Assembly (NCBI GenBank): GCA_003427395.1
Contig: BFEA01000145.1
Location: forward strand, 1,679,615-1,737,350
Length of the DNA: 57,736 bases
Direction: 5' to 3'
From: Chara braunii
Taxonomy: Eukaryota; Streptophyta; Charophyceae; Charales; Characeae
Positions 9,497 through 17,924 of the stretch are shown in pieces. The translations under genes and the position numbers were made by a program. The notes beneath the pieces are model-generated. The model saw only the letters and a list, made by a program, of their open reading frames with translations. It was not told where the DNA came from and ran no database searches. The first letter of the stretch is position 1. The number at the start of each line of letters is the position of its first letter.

Positions 9497-9891
9497 ATGA
9501 AATATACGGTACACACAAAAGATGTACACAAGTCATACGAAGGCGAAAGTTACGTGTAGACAAATCTTGCAGTCAAAGCACTTAGGAAAGCATGAAGTAC
9601 ATCAGAAATGGCTCCCCGACGCACATTTCGACTGCCGCCACACAGTCATCCTCAGGGAGTTCCACCTTCATCGCCCCACTACACCATTCCACCACTAACC
9701 CTTCTCCGCGCTACTAATCACCGACATTCCCGAAAATGCCGACGCTGTAAACGCGTCGGTCCTGAATGAGGAAAAGCAACTCGTAAAACGAGATTAAGTA
9801 CTCTGACACATGGTTCCCTACGGTCGGTTGGTGACAACAAAGTCAAAAATAGAGGCCTGTGGTCCCAGCGGGATATCATACAAAAAAAAGC
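9497..9891 (-). repeat. PLE pseudo-LTR, 5' copy
   Basis: Direct repeat of 4306-4701 lying upstream of ORF1 on the minus strand. Homology stops abruptly near 9891 after an A-rich stretch. Presumed promoter-bearing copy; its hammerhead core is at 9614-9659. Confidence 0.88.
9614..9659 (-). ncRNA. Hammerhead ribozyme motif in PLE pLTR (5' copy)
   Basis: Same layout as 4425-4470: CUCC (stem I), CUGAGGA (9655-9649), GACU...AGUC stem II, GAAA (9629-9626), stem III AU-GUGC-GU, cleavage residue C at 9618, then GGGG. Relative to the other copy, stem I changes C-G to U-G and stem III C-G to U-G, so both stems remain paired, while the stem II loop has diverged freely. Confidence 0.75.
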
Positions 9892-9899
9892 CCAGCTTG

Positions 9900-10142
9900 T
9901 CCCCAAACCTACCCGGAAGCCCTTTAAACCACTACGAGCCCCAAATACCCTTCCCCCGCCCGTCCCATCCTGCCGTCCCCAAAACTATGCTATATTCGTA
10001 TTATACAGGGAAGCTGTTTCCAGGGGAGTAGTGGCTGAGGATCTTCCAGCCCTAATGGGAAGAGGCATGCGTAAAAGTGTTGTAATCAATTTCATAATTG
10101 GAGCCTTGGGCACAAGGCCCTTTCTCAAAAAAAAAAAAAAAA
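9900..10142 (+). repeat. Possible LINE-like 3' end with poly(A)
   Basis: A stretch ending GGAGCCTTGGGCACAAGGCC just before an A17 tract at about 10126-10142. The poly(A) and hairpin (GCCTTGGGCACAAGGC) suggest a retroposed 3' end. No coding part is attached. Confidence 0.4.
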
Positions 10143-10183
10143 CTAAAATAAAAAACTACCTTGAAGTATGTTTCTGTTTGTAA

Positions 10184-10305
10184 GTGTGTGTGTGTGTGCA
10201 CGTGATTGTTGTGTGTGTATGTGTGTGTGTGTGTGTGTGTACGTGATTGTTGTGTGTGTATGTGTGTGTGCGTGTGTGCATGTGTGTTCGTGTGTTGTGT
10301 GTCTG
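10184..10305. repeat. (TG)n microsatellite, interrupted
   Basis: TG repeats broken by short CATG and ACGTGATTGTTG units; the ACGTGATTGT block occurs twice. Confidence 0.95.
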
Positions 10306-10308
10306 TAT

Positions 10309-11030
10309 TTTTTTTTTTTAAGAAAAGATCAATCGTTTATTAATATGCAAGCCGCGAAACGGGTCCGGCGTCCCTTACAAAAAGTCGCCGCAGCCTTGAG
10401 CTGAGCGAGGCTCTCCGACCAGATAAAGCTCATGCCACGAATGTGTCAAGGGCAAAAATTCCTTCTTCTCTTGATCTCTTCTACCAATTGAATGGATTAT
10501 TCTAACTTCACCAACAACATTCTACGTACCCTATCCTATCCAAGTGGTGAGGAATTAAGAACAGTTCTAGCCTGAACTATCCTGCTAACAAAAGCCATGA
10601 ACAGTCCTACAAATCTGTCACCCACTATGTTTCAATCACAAGAAAAAACCAGGGGCAATCCACTGTTACAAGTCCCGCAAAGGCACCATAGCATGTAGTA
10701 AGGAAATGCATTGCCTTCCTAGTAAACCCCTTCCGCTGCACCCTGTACTCCCAGTCGGCTTGTATTGTTTGTTTTATGCCATAGTTGACCTTTGCTCGGA
10801 GCATTGGCGGCATCAACCTGTCTCCACGTCTGGTCACTGAGTTCCTTAGTGTCCAAAGAGTCTACAATATTGCACCCCTGAGTGTCTCTTCCGCGTATGT
10901 GAAACATTGTGGGAAAGGTGATCGGCTCGCTGCAGTTCCCATTTACAGGAATTGATCTGTCCATCTGGATGTGTTTCCGGCGACAAGAATTTTCGAATGC
11001 CTCCACTAGGGCCTCGCTGCACTACTCTAG
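10309..11030 (-). pseudogene. LINE ORF2 3' end with AATAAA and poly(A), lineage B
   Basis: On the minus strand a frame reads CFTYAEETLRG, ILWTLWTLRNSVTRR, then GDRLMPPMLRAKVNYGI, ADWEYRVQRKG and TCYGAFAGLV, stopping near 10625. The first part matches 14581-14770 closely. Downstream is a GGGACGCCGGACCCG tail block, then AATAAA and an A-rich end at 10309-10320, consistent with a retrotransposed mRNA 3' end. The upstream domains are missing. Differs from the 2.5/19.5/43-kb LINE lineage in its C-terminal sequence. Confidence 0.72.
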
Positions 11031-11053
11031 ACTCTCGAAATATTTCGAGAGTC
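11030..11053. repeat. Perfect 24-bp palindrome GACTCTCGAAAT/ATTTCGAGAGTC
   Basis: Arms 11030-11041 and 11042-11053 are exact reverse complements with no loop. The half-site CTCTCGAAA recurs near 11071, and imperfect palindromes with the same half-site lie near 11289-11307 and 14340-14359. Confidence 0.95.
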
Positions 11054-11384
11054 CGTATAGCATTGTCAGAGAGGCGAGACTCTCGAAATAGCCGCCTTCG
11101 CTGCACTTACTCTATAAACTGTCACATTAGATGAACTCTCCAAACCCTGCGCGTCGTCCCACTCGACAGAAGAGCTTCACCACTGCGCTAGGGGACAAAG
11201 TCTGACCGCCGGGACAGGAGGTCCACTCTAAAAGAACGAGCCCGTCGGCGGGCAACTCCCGAGGACACTTGTGAATTCCTGTTTTGCAGGCGGGCTACTC
11301 TCGACATTTCGAGAGTGGCGATATAAAGTGCCCGCTGACAACTCTCGATTGGGTTTCAAGAGTTTTCCGATCGAGAGCAAGTGT
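11054..11384. other. Spacer with CTCTCGA half-sites
   Basis: No gene seen. Contains CTCTCGACATTTCGAGAG (hairpin near 11290) and ACTCTCGATT...CGATCGAGAG just upstream of the TIR element at 11385. Confidence 0.5.
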
Positions 11385-11656
11385 GTAGCGGACCCACCGG
11401 GTGTGGTGCTCCGCCTGGGATGATGATGGAGATGGAGGATGAGGGAGGAGCGAGATGGCACAGCGGAGCTCCCACGCAAGACTCCAACGCACGTACTCCA
11501 AAATCGTGCAAGTGTAGAATGATCTCGAAAACAGACAACTGCAGGGGTATACCCCAACGGACTGACGGGAGTGGACTGGACTGCCCCGAATAAAACACAG
11601 GCCTGTGAGAACAGGCCAAGGGGCTGGTCTCACAGGCCAACCAGAGGTCCGCTACA
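11385..11656. mobile_element. TGTAGCGGACC TIR element, solitary copy
   Basis: 272 bp with perfect 11-bp terminal inverted repeats TGTAGCGGACC...GGTCCGCTACA. It includes a near-terminal palindrome (GGCCTGTGAG...CTCACAGGCC). It lacks most of the R1 flanking sequence, so the unit can exist on its own. Non-coding; the transposase family is unknown and no clear target-site duplication was found. Confidence 0.72.
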
Positions 11657-12295
11657 CGATCCTCGGCCTGTGATTGATCGCCTAGATACAAGCACGCTTT
11701 TGCCAAAAAGCATAACTCTATCAAAGAAAAAGAAAACCTGAATAGTCTAGGATGCGGAGCAAGCTCCATGCTGAGTCCATGAGATGCAACCTAGAATAGA
11801 AAGTGTCACAAAACAGCAATGTCACAGCTAACAGCTTAAGTGAAAGCAGAATCAACTAACTAGCATACATGTCCTAGGAAAGCAGAAGCAACTAACTAGC
11901 ATACATGTCCTAGGAAAGCAGAAAGTAGTGACAACTAGATCCTAGAATGTTGGAGGCAATAGCCTCAGTCTGGGAACAACTGACTAGTGTATAAGTCATA
12001 AGAACAGCAAAAGCAAAACAACTAAATCCTAGAAATGTTAGAGGCAGTAGCCTCAGTCTGAGAGCAACAAAGCAACAACAAGTCAACCATATGTCACAAG
12101 AGAAGTGTGTCGCAAACCAAAGGTTGGGATGGTCTCTGAGGGTGGCGAATGCAGNTTAGGGGTCGATAACTCCTAAGGGCATCCACACATAGTGACAGGG
12201 GGAACACATGTCATCAGGCTCAATGAGGGTAAGGAACTGGGAGCGAACAAAACCAATGACTCTAACAGATAGACCATCAGGGCGGTTATGCTCGA
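11657..12295. other. Unrecognised repeat-rich spacer
   Basis: Contains a tandem duplication around 11847-11922 (unit GAAAGCAGAA.CAACTAACTAGCATACATGTCCTAG) and a looser echo at 11935-12075 (CTAGAATGTTGGAGGCAATAGCCTCAGTCTG). A single N is at 12155. No coding function recognised. Confidence 0.5.
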
Positions 12296-12958
12296 CTAAG
12301 GGATGACCGCTATGGAGGGTCGACCATGCAAGGGAACAAGGGAGCCTGGTATACTGGGCGCACCTAGATGAAGCATGCGGGGATGCCTAACCAGGGCGTG
12401 AGGGCCGACAGAGGGTAGAAAGGTGATGGGTAAGAGAATCATGCAAATGACTCCTAAAGTGAGGGAAGTCGGAGCTAGATCCGTAAGCTGGGAAGCCAGG
12501 GCAACGCCACGGTCCCAATGCCTATGCGTGTACCAAAGGAGAGCCCAACTCAGAGGAACCCGGCGAAGGGAGACCATCATGCGACACAACCGGGGTACTG
12601 TATAGGGTAAGGTGGTAAGAGAGTGATGACGTTTGAAGTAGGCAGAGCTGATCGTGACGAAGTTCATGAAGCTGCCGATGACGTCCGCGATGAGAAGTCT
12701 AGAATGTCGTCGAGGAAGAGCCGCAACGTCGACGAGCTGAAGTAGCAAAACCGATGGATGGAGTACTGAGAAGTCAAAGACGTGGGAAGGTAAGTCAGAG
12801 TTAATCGTCGTATCGAGCATGACGGCGACGAGTGCGCTGTGGACGCTCAGAAGCATTCGGCCGCTGCTGAAGGTCTGCCTCAGATGGAGCAGGCTCGACT
12901 TCAGCGGTCTCCCCAGCCGGGGGAGAAGGAGGAGGGTCAGTGGGCTGAGGAGAAGCAA
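12296..12958 (-). CDS. Hypothetical open frame, no recognised domain
   Basis: A 220-codon open frame, the longest unexplained non-repetitive one in this part. It is Leu/Ser/His-rich, with no motif, signal peptide or membrane pattern I can name. It lies directly beside the purine-rich end of R1 copy 2, so it may be the antisense of a transposon gag or untranslated region rather than a gene. No homologous copy was seen elsewhere in the window. Low confidence that it is translated. Confidence 0.2.
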   Translation of the reverse strand: MLLLSPLTLLLLPRLGRPLKSSLLHLRQTFSSGRMLLSVHSALVAVMLDTTINSDLPSHVFDFSVLHPSVLLLQLVDVAALPRRHSRLLIADVIGSFMNFVTISSAYFKRHHSLTTLPYTVPRLCRMMVSLRRVPLSWALLWYTHRHWDRGVALASQLTDLAPTSLTLGVICMILLPITFLPSVGPHALVRHPRMLHLGAPSIPGSLVPLHGRPSIAVIP

Positions 12959-13724
12959 TGAGAAGGTGGAGAGGGATCAAGAAGCAAGGAGAAAAGAAGG
13001 AGGAAAGAAAAGAAAAGAAATGAAGTAAAGAGAGTAAGAGAGTGGGTGGTGGGAGAAAGGTGGGGTGGGGAAGGTAAAAGGAGGAGAGAAAAGAGGCAGT
13101 AGAAGGTATGGGAAAGAGAAGGGGTGAGTAAGAGGAGAGAGGAGAGGTAGGGAAGGTGGGCTAGTAGAGGGAGGGGAGAGAAAGAAAAGATACCTGGCCC
13201 TTGGTGTCTCCAAGGGCACAAGGTATACCAAGACCAGGAGGGTCTTGACCTTCGCTGCAACAAGCCAGCTGGAGGAGAGAGGGGGTTGAGATCTTGATCA
13301 GCCCCTAGCAACAGCAGTTCTGCAAATATGCAGATCTAGGGTCTGCTGTGTGAGCAGACCCTCAGCACTGTAGAGCAACCCCCTGAGCAGGGGGGTCTTC
13401 AGTTCCACCACAAGCTGCCACGTGGCAGGAGAGATGACCACGTGCACAACCAACAACAGCCGACCGGGGGGGGGGGGGGCGCAAATAGCAGCCCGGCCGT
13501 TGCTGCTCGGTGCTCGCCGGCGGGGGGGGGGGGGGTAAATAGCCAGCACGGCACCTCTTCAACAGGAGTGTGCCATACTATAAGGCCATGTATATACACA
13601 GTGGCGAGTGTGTTATCAGGGTGTTTATGCACGCGCATGGCCCAGCAGGCGCCTGGGTTCAAACCCCAACGACAACGAAAATCCTGAATTTTGATAATGT
13701 AAATTTGGGAGCGGGGCGGGGCGG

Positions 13725-13910
13725 GTCAGCGTGGGCGCACGCGCGCGTGCGGCGGCTTCTTTTTTCGCCACGTGTCACCTTCTGCAGGCGCCTGGCTTTT
13801 TCCCTCCTTTTCGCTGGGTCAGCGTGGGCGCGTGTGCGCGTGCGGCGGCTGCTTTTTTCGCCACGTGTCACCTTCTGCAGGCGCCTGCTTTTTTCCCTCC
13901 TTTTCGCTGG
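13725..13910. repeat. 92-bp tandem duplication inside R1
   Basis: Two adjacent units, each GTCAGCGTGGGCGC..GCGCGTGCGGCGGCT.CTTTTTTCGCCACGTGTCACC... ending CCCTCCTTTTCGCTGG. R1 copy 1 has only one unit, so this is a local duplication. Confidence 0.9.
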
Positions 13911-14011
13911 AAAACACCCGAAAACAACGATTTTTTCCCGCTGTCGGGTTTGCTGTATTCCCAGCTGTACGTGGTGGGTGGGAGCGGGGAACGTTCCCGC
14001 TCTGATAGCAA

Positions 14012-14321
14012 TGTAGCGGACCCACCAGGTGTGGTGCTCCGCCTGGGATGATGATGGAGATGGAGGATGAGGGAGGAGCGAGATGGCACAACGCAGCTCC
14101 CACGCAAGACTCCAACGCACGTACTCCAAAATCGTGCAAGTGTAGAATGATCTCGAAAAGAGACAACTGCTGGGGTATACCCCAGCGGACTGACGGGACT
14201 AGACTGGACTGGCTGGTACCGACAGAGGTACCGGCCTGGACTGGACTGCCCCGAATAAAACACATGCCTGTGAGAACAGGCCAAGGGGCTGGTCTCACAG
14301 GCCAACCAGAGGTCCGCTACA
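14012..14321. mobile_element. TGTAGCGGACC TIR element, copy at end of R1 copy 2
   Basis: 310 bp with perfect 11-bp inverted termini. It retains the doubled TGGACTGG/GGTACCGG segment seen in copy 1 but absent from the 272-bp solitary copy. Confidence 0.68.
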
Positions 14322-14339
14322 AAGTGCAGCGACGTCCCA

Positions 14340-14560
14340 CTCTCGAAAATTCGAGAGTCTAGAGTAGTGCAGTAAGGCCCCTAGTCCCAAAAGGGTAGAG
14401 CAATGTCGCAAAATAACACAATGTTGCAGGTCTTCCATCCGAGTCCCGGGGCATATCTGGCATTCAGCCCATGCCTTAGCAGTGCGTTTTGTGCACCAAA
14501 CCGCCACCGGGAGTGCTTGGTGCATCATAAGCCATCAGAAACTGGCATGCTTGAACACAC
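14340..14560 (-). pseudogene. LINE lineage B fragment (zinc-binding RVT tail)
   Basis: Minus-strand frame with AECQICPGTRMEDLQHCV, the Cys/His block of the zf-RVT region after L1-like RTs. It nearly repeats 14790-14920 and is cut off on one side by the CTCTCGAAAA palindrome and on the other by an (AC)n run. Single frames are broken by stops. Confidence 0.7.
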
Positions 14561-14580
14561 ACACACACACACACACACAC
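14555..14580. repeat. (AC)n microsatellite
   Basis: Perfect AC run lying exactly between two LINE fragments. Confidence 0.95.
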
Positions 14581-14922
14581 GTCTGGTCACTGCGTTCCTT
14601 AGTGTCCAAAGAGTCCACAGTATTGCACCCCTGAGTGTCTCTTCCGCGTATGTGAAACATTGTGGGAAAGGTGATCGCCTCGCTACAGTTCCTACTAACA
14701 GGAATTGATCCGTCCATCTGGATGTGTTTCCGGGGACAGGAATTTCCGAATGCCTCCACCAGTCCCAAAAGGGTCGAGCAATGTCGCAAAACAACACAAA
14801 ATGCTGCAGGTCTTCCATTCGAGTCCCAGGGCATATTTGGCATTCAGCCCGTGCCTTAGCAGTGCGTTTTGCGCACCAACCGCCACCGGGAGTGCTTGGT
14901 GCATCATAAGCCATAAGAAATG

Positions 14923-14924
<2 letters not shown>
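14581..14924 (-). pseudogene. LINE lineage B fragment (zf-RVT to C-terminus)
   Basis: A continuous minus frame reads AECQICPGTRMEDLQHFVLFC, ARPFWDWWRHSEIPV, TSRWTDQFLLVG, SPFPQCFTYAEETLRG, ILWTLWTLRNAVTRR and then runs into the AC repeat. The CxxC...HxxxxC spacing fits the zinc-binding module after LINE RTs. The 3' half is a near-duplicate of 10825-11010. RT itself is absent. Confidence 0.78.

Positions 14925-14964
<40 letters not shown>
14924..14964. repeat. (TG)n microsatellite
   Basis: Perfect TG run bordering the LINE fragment and followed by T-rich sequence. Confidence 0.95.
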
Positions 14965-14968
<4 letters not shown>

Positions 14969-15152
14969 ATATCTTTTTTTCCTTTTTTTCTTTATTGTTT
15001 TTATGTTTTTGATTGAAAAATAATTACATGAAAGTTAAAAAAACAAAGAAACAATTTTGTTGTACATCTTTGAAAGATCTGCAACCCTACATGTTTTATT
15101 TGTTTTTCTGCTTTTTTTTAGCCCTAAAAAAATATCTGTGAAACCAAAAAAA

Positions 15153-15764
15153 CATGGCTACGATCCGGACGTCCGGACCGCCGTCCAGACGGTCTGGATT
15201 TGGTCCGGAATCCGGACGTCCGGTCCAGACGTTCCAGATCTGCCAAATTTCGAGAAAAAAAAAAAAAAAAAACGGTCCAGGACCCTTCCCCATTGAGGAG
15301 CCAAGCCCCCAAAATTGTTTTGAGGGTTTTTCAGGCCCTTTTATGTTTTTTTGGGGGGTCCGGACATGCTCTCTCTCTATAATAATTTATTAGACAACTC
15401 CAAGTTTTTTATTATGAATAATTCATTATCTTTTATTAGTTTTTTTAACTTTTTTAAGTCTTTTTTTAAGATTTTTATAGTTTTTGACTTTTAACTCAAG
15501 TTTGGTTAGGAATTCTGACATGACTCTGAGGCAAAAGTGGTTTTGCATTGTTATTCTGCATAACATACTTTTTTTTCAGATTTTTTTTTTTTTTTTTTTT
15601 AATGGTCCGGACATTTTCCGGACCTGTCCAGACATCCGGACCATCCGGATCCCCCCATGTCCGGAGGTCCGGGAATGTCCGGAATTCCGGACGTCTGGAA
15701 ACTACCGGACACGGGTCCGGTTCCATGTCCGGAAATGTCCGGGTCCGGGTCCGGCATAGCCATG
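15153..15764. mobile_element. Inverted TCCGGA-cluster element (possible DNA transposon remnant)
   Basis: CATGGCTA at 15153-15160 is inverted at 15757-15764. Next to each lies a dense cluster of TCCGGA palindromes: 4 between 15163 and 15235, and 8 between 15604 and 15740, plus one-base variants such as TCCGGG and TCCAGA. Between them are poly-A/T tracts and AT-rich sequence with no ORF. Arrays of short subterminal repeats in both arms resemble transposase-binding regions of hAT-like elements, but ends and target duplication cannot be fixed. Confidence 0.5.
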
Positions 15765-15870
15765 CAAAAAAAAAAAAACACTCTTTTATTTTTTTATTTT
15801 TTTTTTCATTGTGTTTATGTTTGTGATTTTTTAAAAATATAGTCAAAGCTAAAAAAGTAACAATAAAAAT

Positions 15871-15907
15871 ATGGGGCTGTAGACCTCAAAAATATCTACA
15901 ACCCCAT
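15871..15907. repeat. Nested hairpin before hammerhead core
   Basis: ATGGGG (15871-15876) pairs with CCCCAT (15902-15907), and GTAGA (15879-15883) with TCTAC (15895-15899). A related form is near 52948-52980, where CCCCATATATATAT is again preceded by a GTAGGG...CCTTAC hairpin. Confidence 0.75.
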
Positions 15908-15923
15908 ATATATATTCAGCCTC

Positions 15924-15960
15924 CTGATGAGTCGGTGAAACTCCGACGAAACAGTTTGTC
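15924..15960 (+). ncRNA. Hammerhead ribozyme core
   Basis: CUGAUGA (15924-15930), stem II GUCGG/CCGAC (15931-15935 with 15943-15947) and loop UGAAACU, GAAA (15948-15951), a three-pair stem III ACA-GUU-UGU (15951-15959), then C at 15960, the canonical GUC cleavage triplet. The bases directly before CUGAUGA do not pair with those after the cleavage site, so stem I is not seen in its normal place. However ACAGCCCC (15961-15968) is fully complementary to GGGGCTGT at 15873-15880, 43 bases upstream. No RT or other element body adjoins it. Confidence 0.75.
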
Positions 15961-16081
15961 ACAGCCCCTCGTTTGTTGTCCTCTTCTCCCTCTCTGCCTA
16001 CGGTTTACCGGGCAGTTCTATTTGACGATATATATTATTGGATTATTTTAGCCCACGGAAAACATGTTTGCGGACCCTGTT

Positions 16082-16250
16082 GTAACCCGTCTAACGGTTT
16101 TTTTTTTTTTTTTTTTTTACAAACAACACCCACACCAGTTTTAGTGCTGCTGATAAGAGCAGACACCACTAACACCTGGGGAGAGGCTCCATCTATTGGT
16201 GGGGAGCATCACCTGCTGGAAAACGGGTCCAGCGTCCCATATACAGAAAG
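16082..16250 (-). repeat. LINE 3' tail with poly(A)
   Basis: A T22 run (16099-16120) followed by the tail blocks in reverse: GGCTCCATCTATTGGTGGGGAG then CACCTGCTGGAAAACGGGTC and CAGCGTCCC. Orientation is minus. Confidence 0.75.
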
Positions 16251-16289
16251 GAGAACGTCTGAGAATGTCTGAGAAAAATGGGGACAGTG

Positions 16290-16640
16290 ACTGTGGGGCC
16301 TGCCAGCATTGATTGCCCTGCACCCCAGGGGATTGACTGAGCAGGCTTGTATAGTGTGCAATAGTGTAGTCCTTGATGAGTTTGGAGAACTGCCATTGCC
16401 TTCTGTATCTCTTCACCCTCAGAAGAAGGGCGCCAAATAAGCAGTTAAGGGCTAATACTATTCAGAAAGACTCTCTCTCCAGGCCCTGCCCACTGTCACA
16501 GATTGCTCAGGATACCCGAACTGCGAACATTACCTTAACTCTTCTTTTTTGAACAGTGACTGTGTGGTCTGCCAACATTGATTGCCCTGGTACTCAGGGG
16601 ATTGACTGAGCAGGCCTATGCAATGTAGTTTCCATTACCA
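16290..16640. repeat. Duplicated LINE 3'-UTR block
   Basis: Two copies of GCCARCATTGATTGCCCTG...CAGGGGATTGACTGAGCAGGC (16303-16346 and 16570-16615). Similar blocks occur near 3280 (inverted), 30900 and 57060, each near a LINE tail. Confidence 0.65.
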
Positions 16641-16689
16641 CTGCTACCCACCTATCCCCTGCTTGAGCCAATGTTGCCCACCTATCCCT

Positions 16690-16850
16690 TACTTGATGGT
16701 CCCTTTTTTTTTTTTCACTTCGTGTACAGGAAACCTACTTAACGAGGTGATAAGAGCATCCCCGGTAAGTAGGCCCCGGCATCGAAGGCTCCATCTATTG
16801 GTGGGGAGCCATACCTGCTGGAAATCGGGTCCAGCGTCCCTATGCAGAGA
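16690..16850 (-). repeat. LINE 3' tail with poly(A), second copy
   Basis: Poly-T then ACTTAACGAGGTGATAAGAG, CATCCCCGGTAAGTAGGCCCC and the GGCTCCATCTATTGG tail blocks. Nearly identical to 55040-55175. Confidence 0.78.
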
Positions 16851-16884
16851 TGTGTTGATGACTCCACCTTCCTATGTATGCACG

Positions 16885-17295
16885 TTTAAACAATATATGT
16901 CAGATGATGGGAGAACCCTATCCATCTGATCAACGGTATCACCAAAACAAACTAGGGCACCGAGACCAATCTAATCAAGCAGACGATACCCTAACCTTGA
17001 TGTGATGTGTATGACGTATTACCTACCCATCTGATCAACAGTATCTCCAAAACAAACTAGGGCATTGATACCAATCTAATCAATCAGACGATACCCTAAC
17101 CTTGATGTAATGTGTATGACGTATTATGCACATTTACACAATATATGTCAGATGATGGGATAACCCATACGATCTGATCAACGGTATCTCCAAAACAGAC
17201 TGGGGCATCTCCAAAACAGACTGGGGCATCGAGACCAATCAGACGAAACCCTAACCTTGATATGGTGTGTATGGCATGTTGAGCTGGAAAAGAAA
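16885..17295. repeat. Tandem repeat, about three units of 105-165 bp
   Basis: Units share TATGTCAGATGATGGGA, ATCTGATCAACGGTATC, CCAAAACAAACTAGGGC, CAGACGATACCCTAACC and TGATGTGATGTGTATG. Unit 3 carries an internal duplication of CATCTCCAAAACAGACTGGGG. Diverged units occur at 55275-55410. No coding frame. Confidence 0.85.
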
Positions 17296-17399
17296 ACCAG
17301 CTTCCCTATACGATGATGGGTTGAGAAGTCAAAGAAAACCTATCTATCAGACGAGGGGGCAAATCCCACACGTTAATATGATGTGTGTAAGCTGGGAAT

Positions 17400-17875
17400 C
17401 ATAACCAGCTTCGTTATGCAATGAACAGAGGCATTGATTACTCCCCTACAGAAGGGAAGGATTGACCTCCTGTTCATGAAAAATGAGAAATGTTAATTTC
17501 TAACTTCCTGCATGCCAGCAAAATTATCATCATCGACACCCAGCAAGCAATCTTCAACTCCACCAACAGCAGATCGGGGTGGCGAAGCCCTGACCTATCT
17601 CCCCCCCGATTGAAGTTGCAGAGAGCAACTCCAATCAGCAATCCATCCGAACTCGACAGGGGGAAGAACATCTAACCAACTCCCACCCTGTGCCACCCAA
17701 GGAAAGACAGATGAACATTAAAGTACACCAGGTCAGGAGGGGGGGGGAAAGGAGAAACACACTCTCACCCCCAAATCCCACGACGACCATCCTCTCAGGC
17801 CAGTAGTTCCCCACCACCGCTCTGTTACCACCATGGCAGCCCTTATTATTGCCCACGTTGTTGTTAATGGCTTAA
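17400..17875. repeat. Composite repeat segment shared with 55735-56275
   Basis: Contains CAGAGGCATTGATTACTCCC, GGGAAGGATTGACCTCCTG, CCCTGACCTATC, GATTGAAGTTGC and a G-run (17738-17746). The same order recurs at 55745-56272, so both loci are copies of one larger element. Confidence 0.75.
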
Positions 17876-17881
17876 TTGTCG

Positions 17882-17924
<43 letters not shown>

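Larger units (their letters stand above)
4306..9891 (-). mobile_element. Penelope-like element with N-terminal GIY-YIG and hammerhead pLTRs
   Basis: A 5.6-kb retroelement bounded by direct repeats of about 395 bp (4306-4701 and 9497-9891). Reading the minus strand it has: pseudo-LTR with hammerhead core, ORF1 (Arg/Asp-rich, zinc knuckle, coiled coil, acidic tail, two stops), ORF2 (GIY-YIG, basic patch, linker, RT), then the second pseudo-LTR. Direct pseudo-LTRs with hammerhead motifs, and an RT with the PLE-type GIPM.KST...RLVDDV arrangement, are hallmarks of Penelope-like elements. GIY-YIG upstream of RT matches the permuted group described from green algae and protists (Chlamys type). Many stops and frameshifts and an inserted MITE show it is inactive. 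Confidence 0.88.
12965..14321 (-). repeat. Dispersed repeat R1, copy 2 (inverted)
   Basis: Minus-strand homologue of 430-1880 with the same landmark order: GAAGGTCAAGA segment, CCCCCTGAGCAGGGGG hairpin, CCACGTGGCAG, G homopolymers (13468-13480, 13519-13535), B-box-like GGGTTCAAACCCC (about 13655), CCACGTGTCACC segment, AACGTTCCCGCTC, then the TIR unit. This copy also carries a 92-bp tandem duplication. Confidence 0.7.

Noticed and set aside
12196-12220. CTGATGA on the minus strand as a further hammerhead
   Set aside because: No stem II closing strand and no GAAA downstream. The same holds for the CTGATGA near 880 and 22043.
13390-13405. CTGAAGA beside a CCCCC/GGGGG stem in R1 as a hammerhead
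   Set aside because: The stem is followed by TTGC rather than GAAA, and there is no cleavage-site strand.
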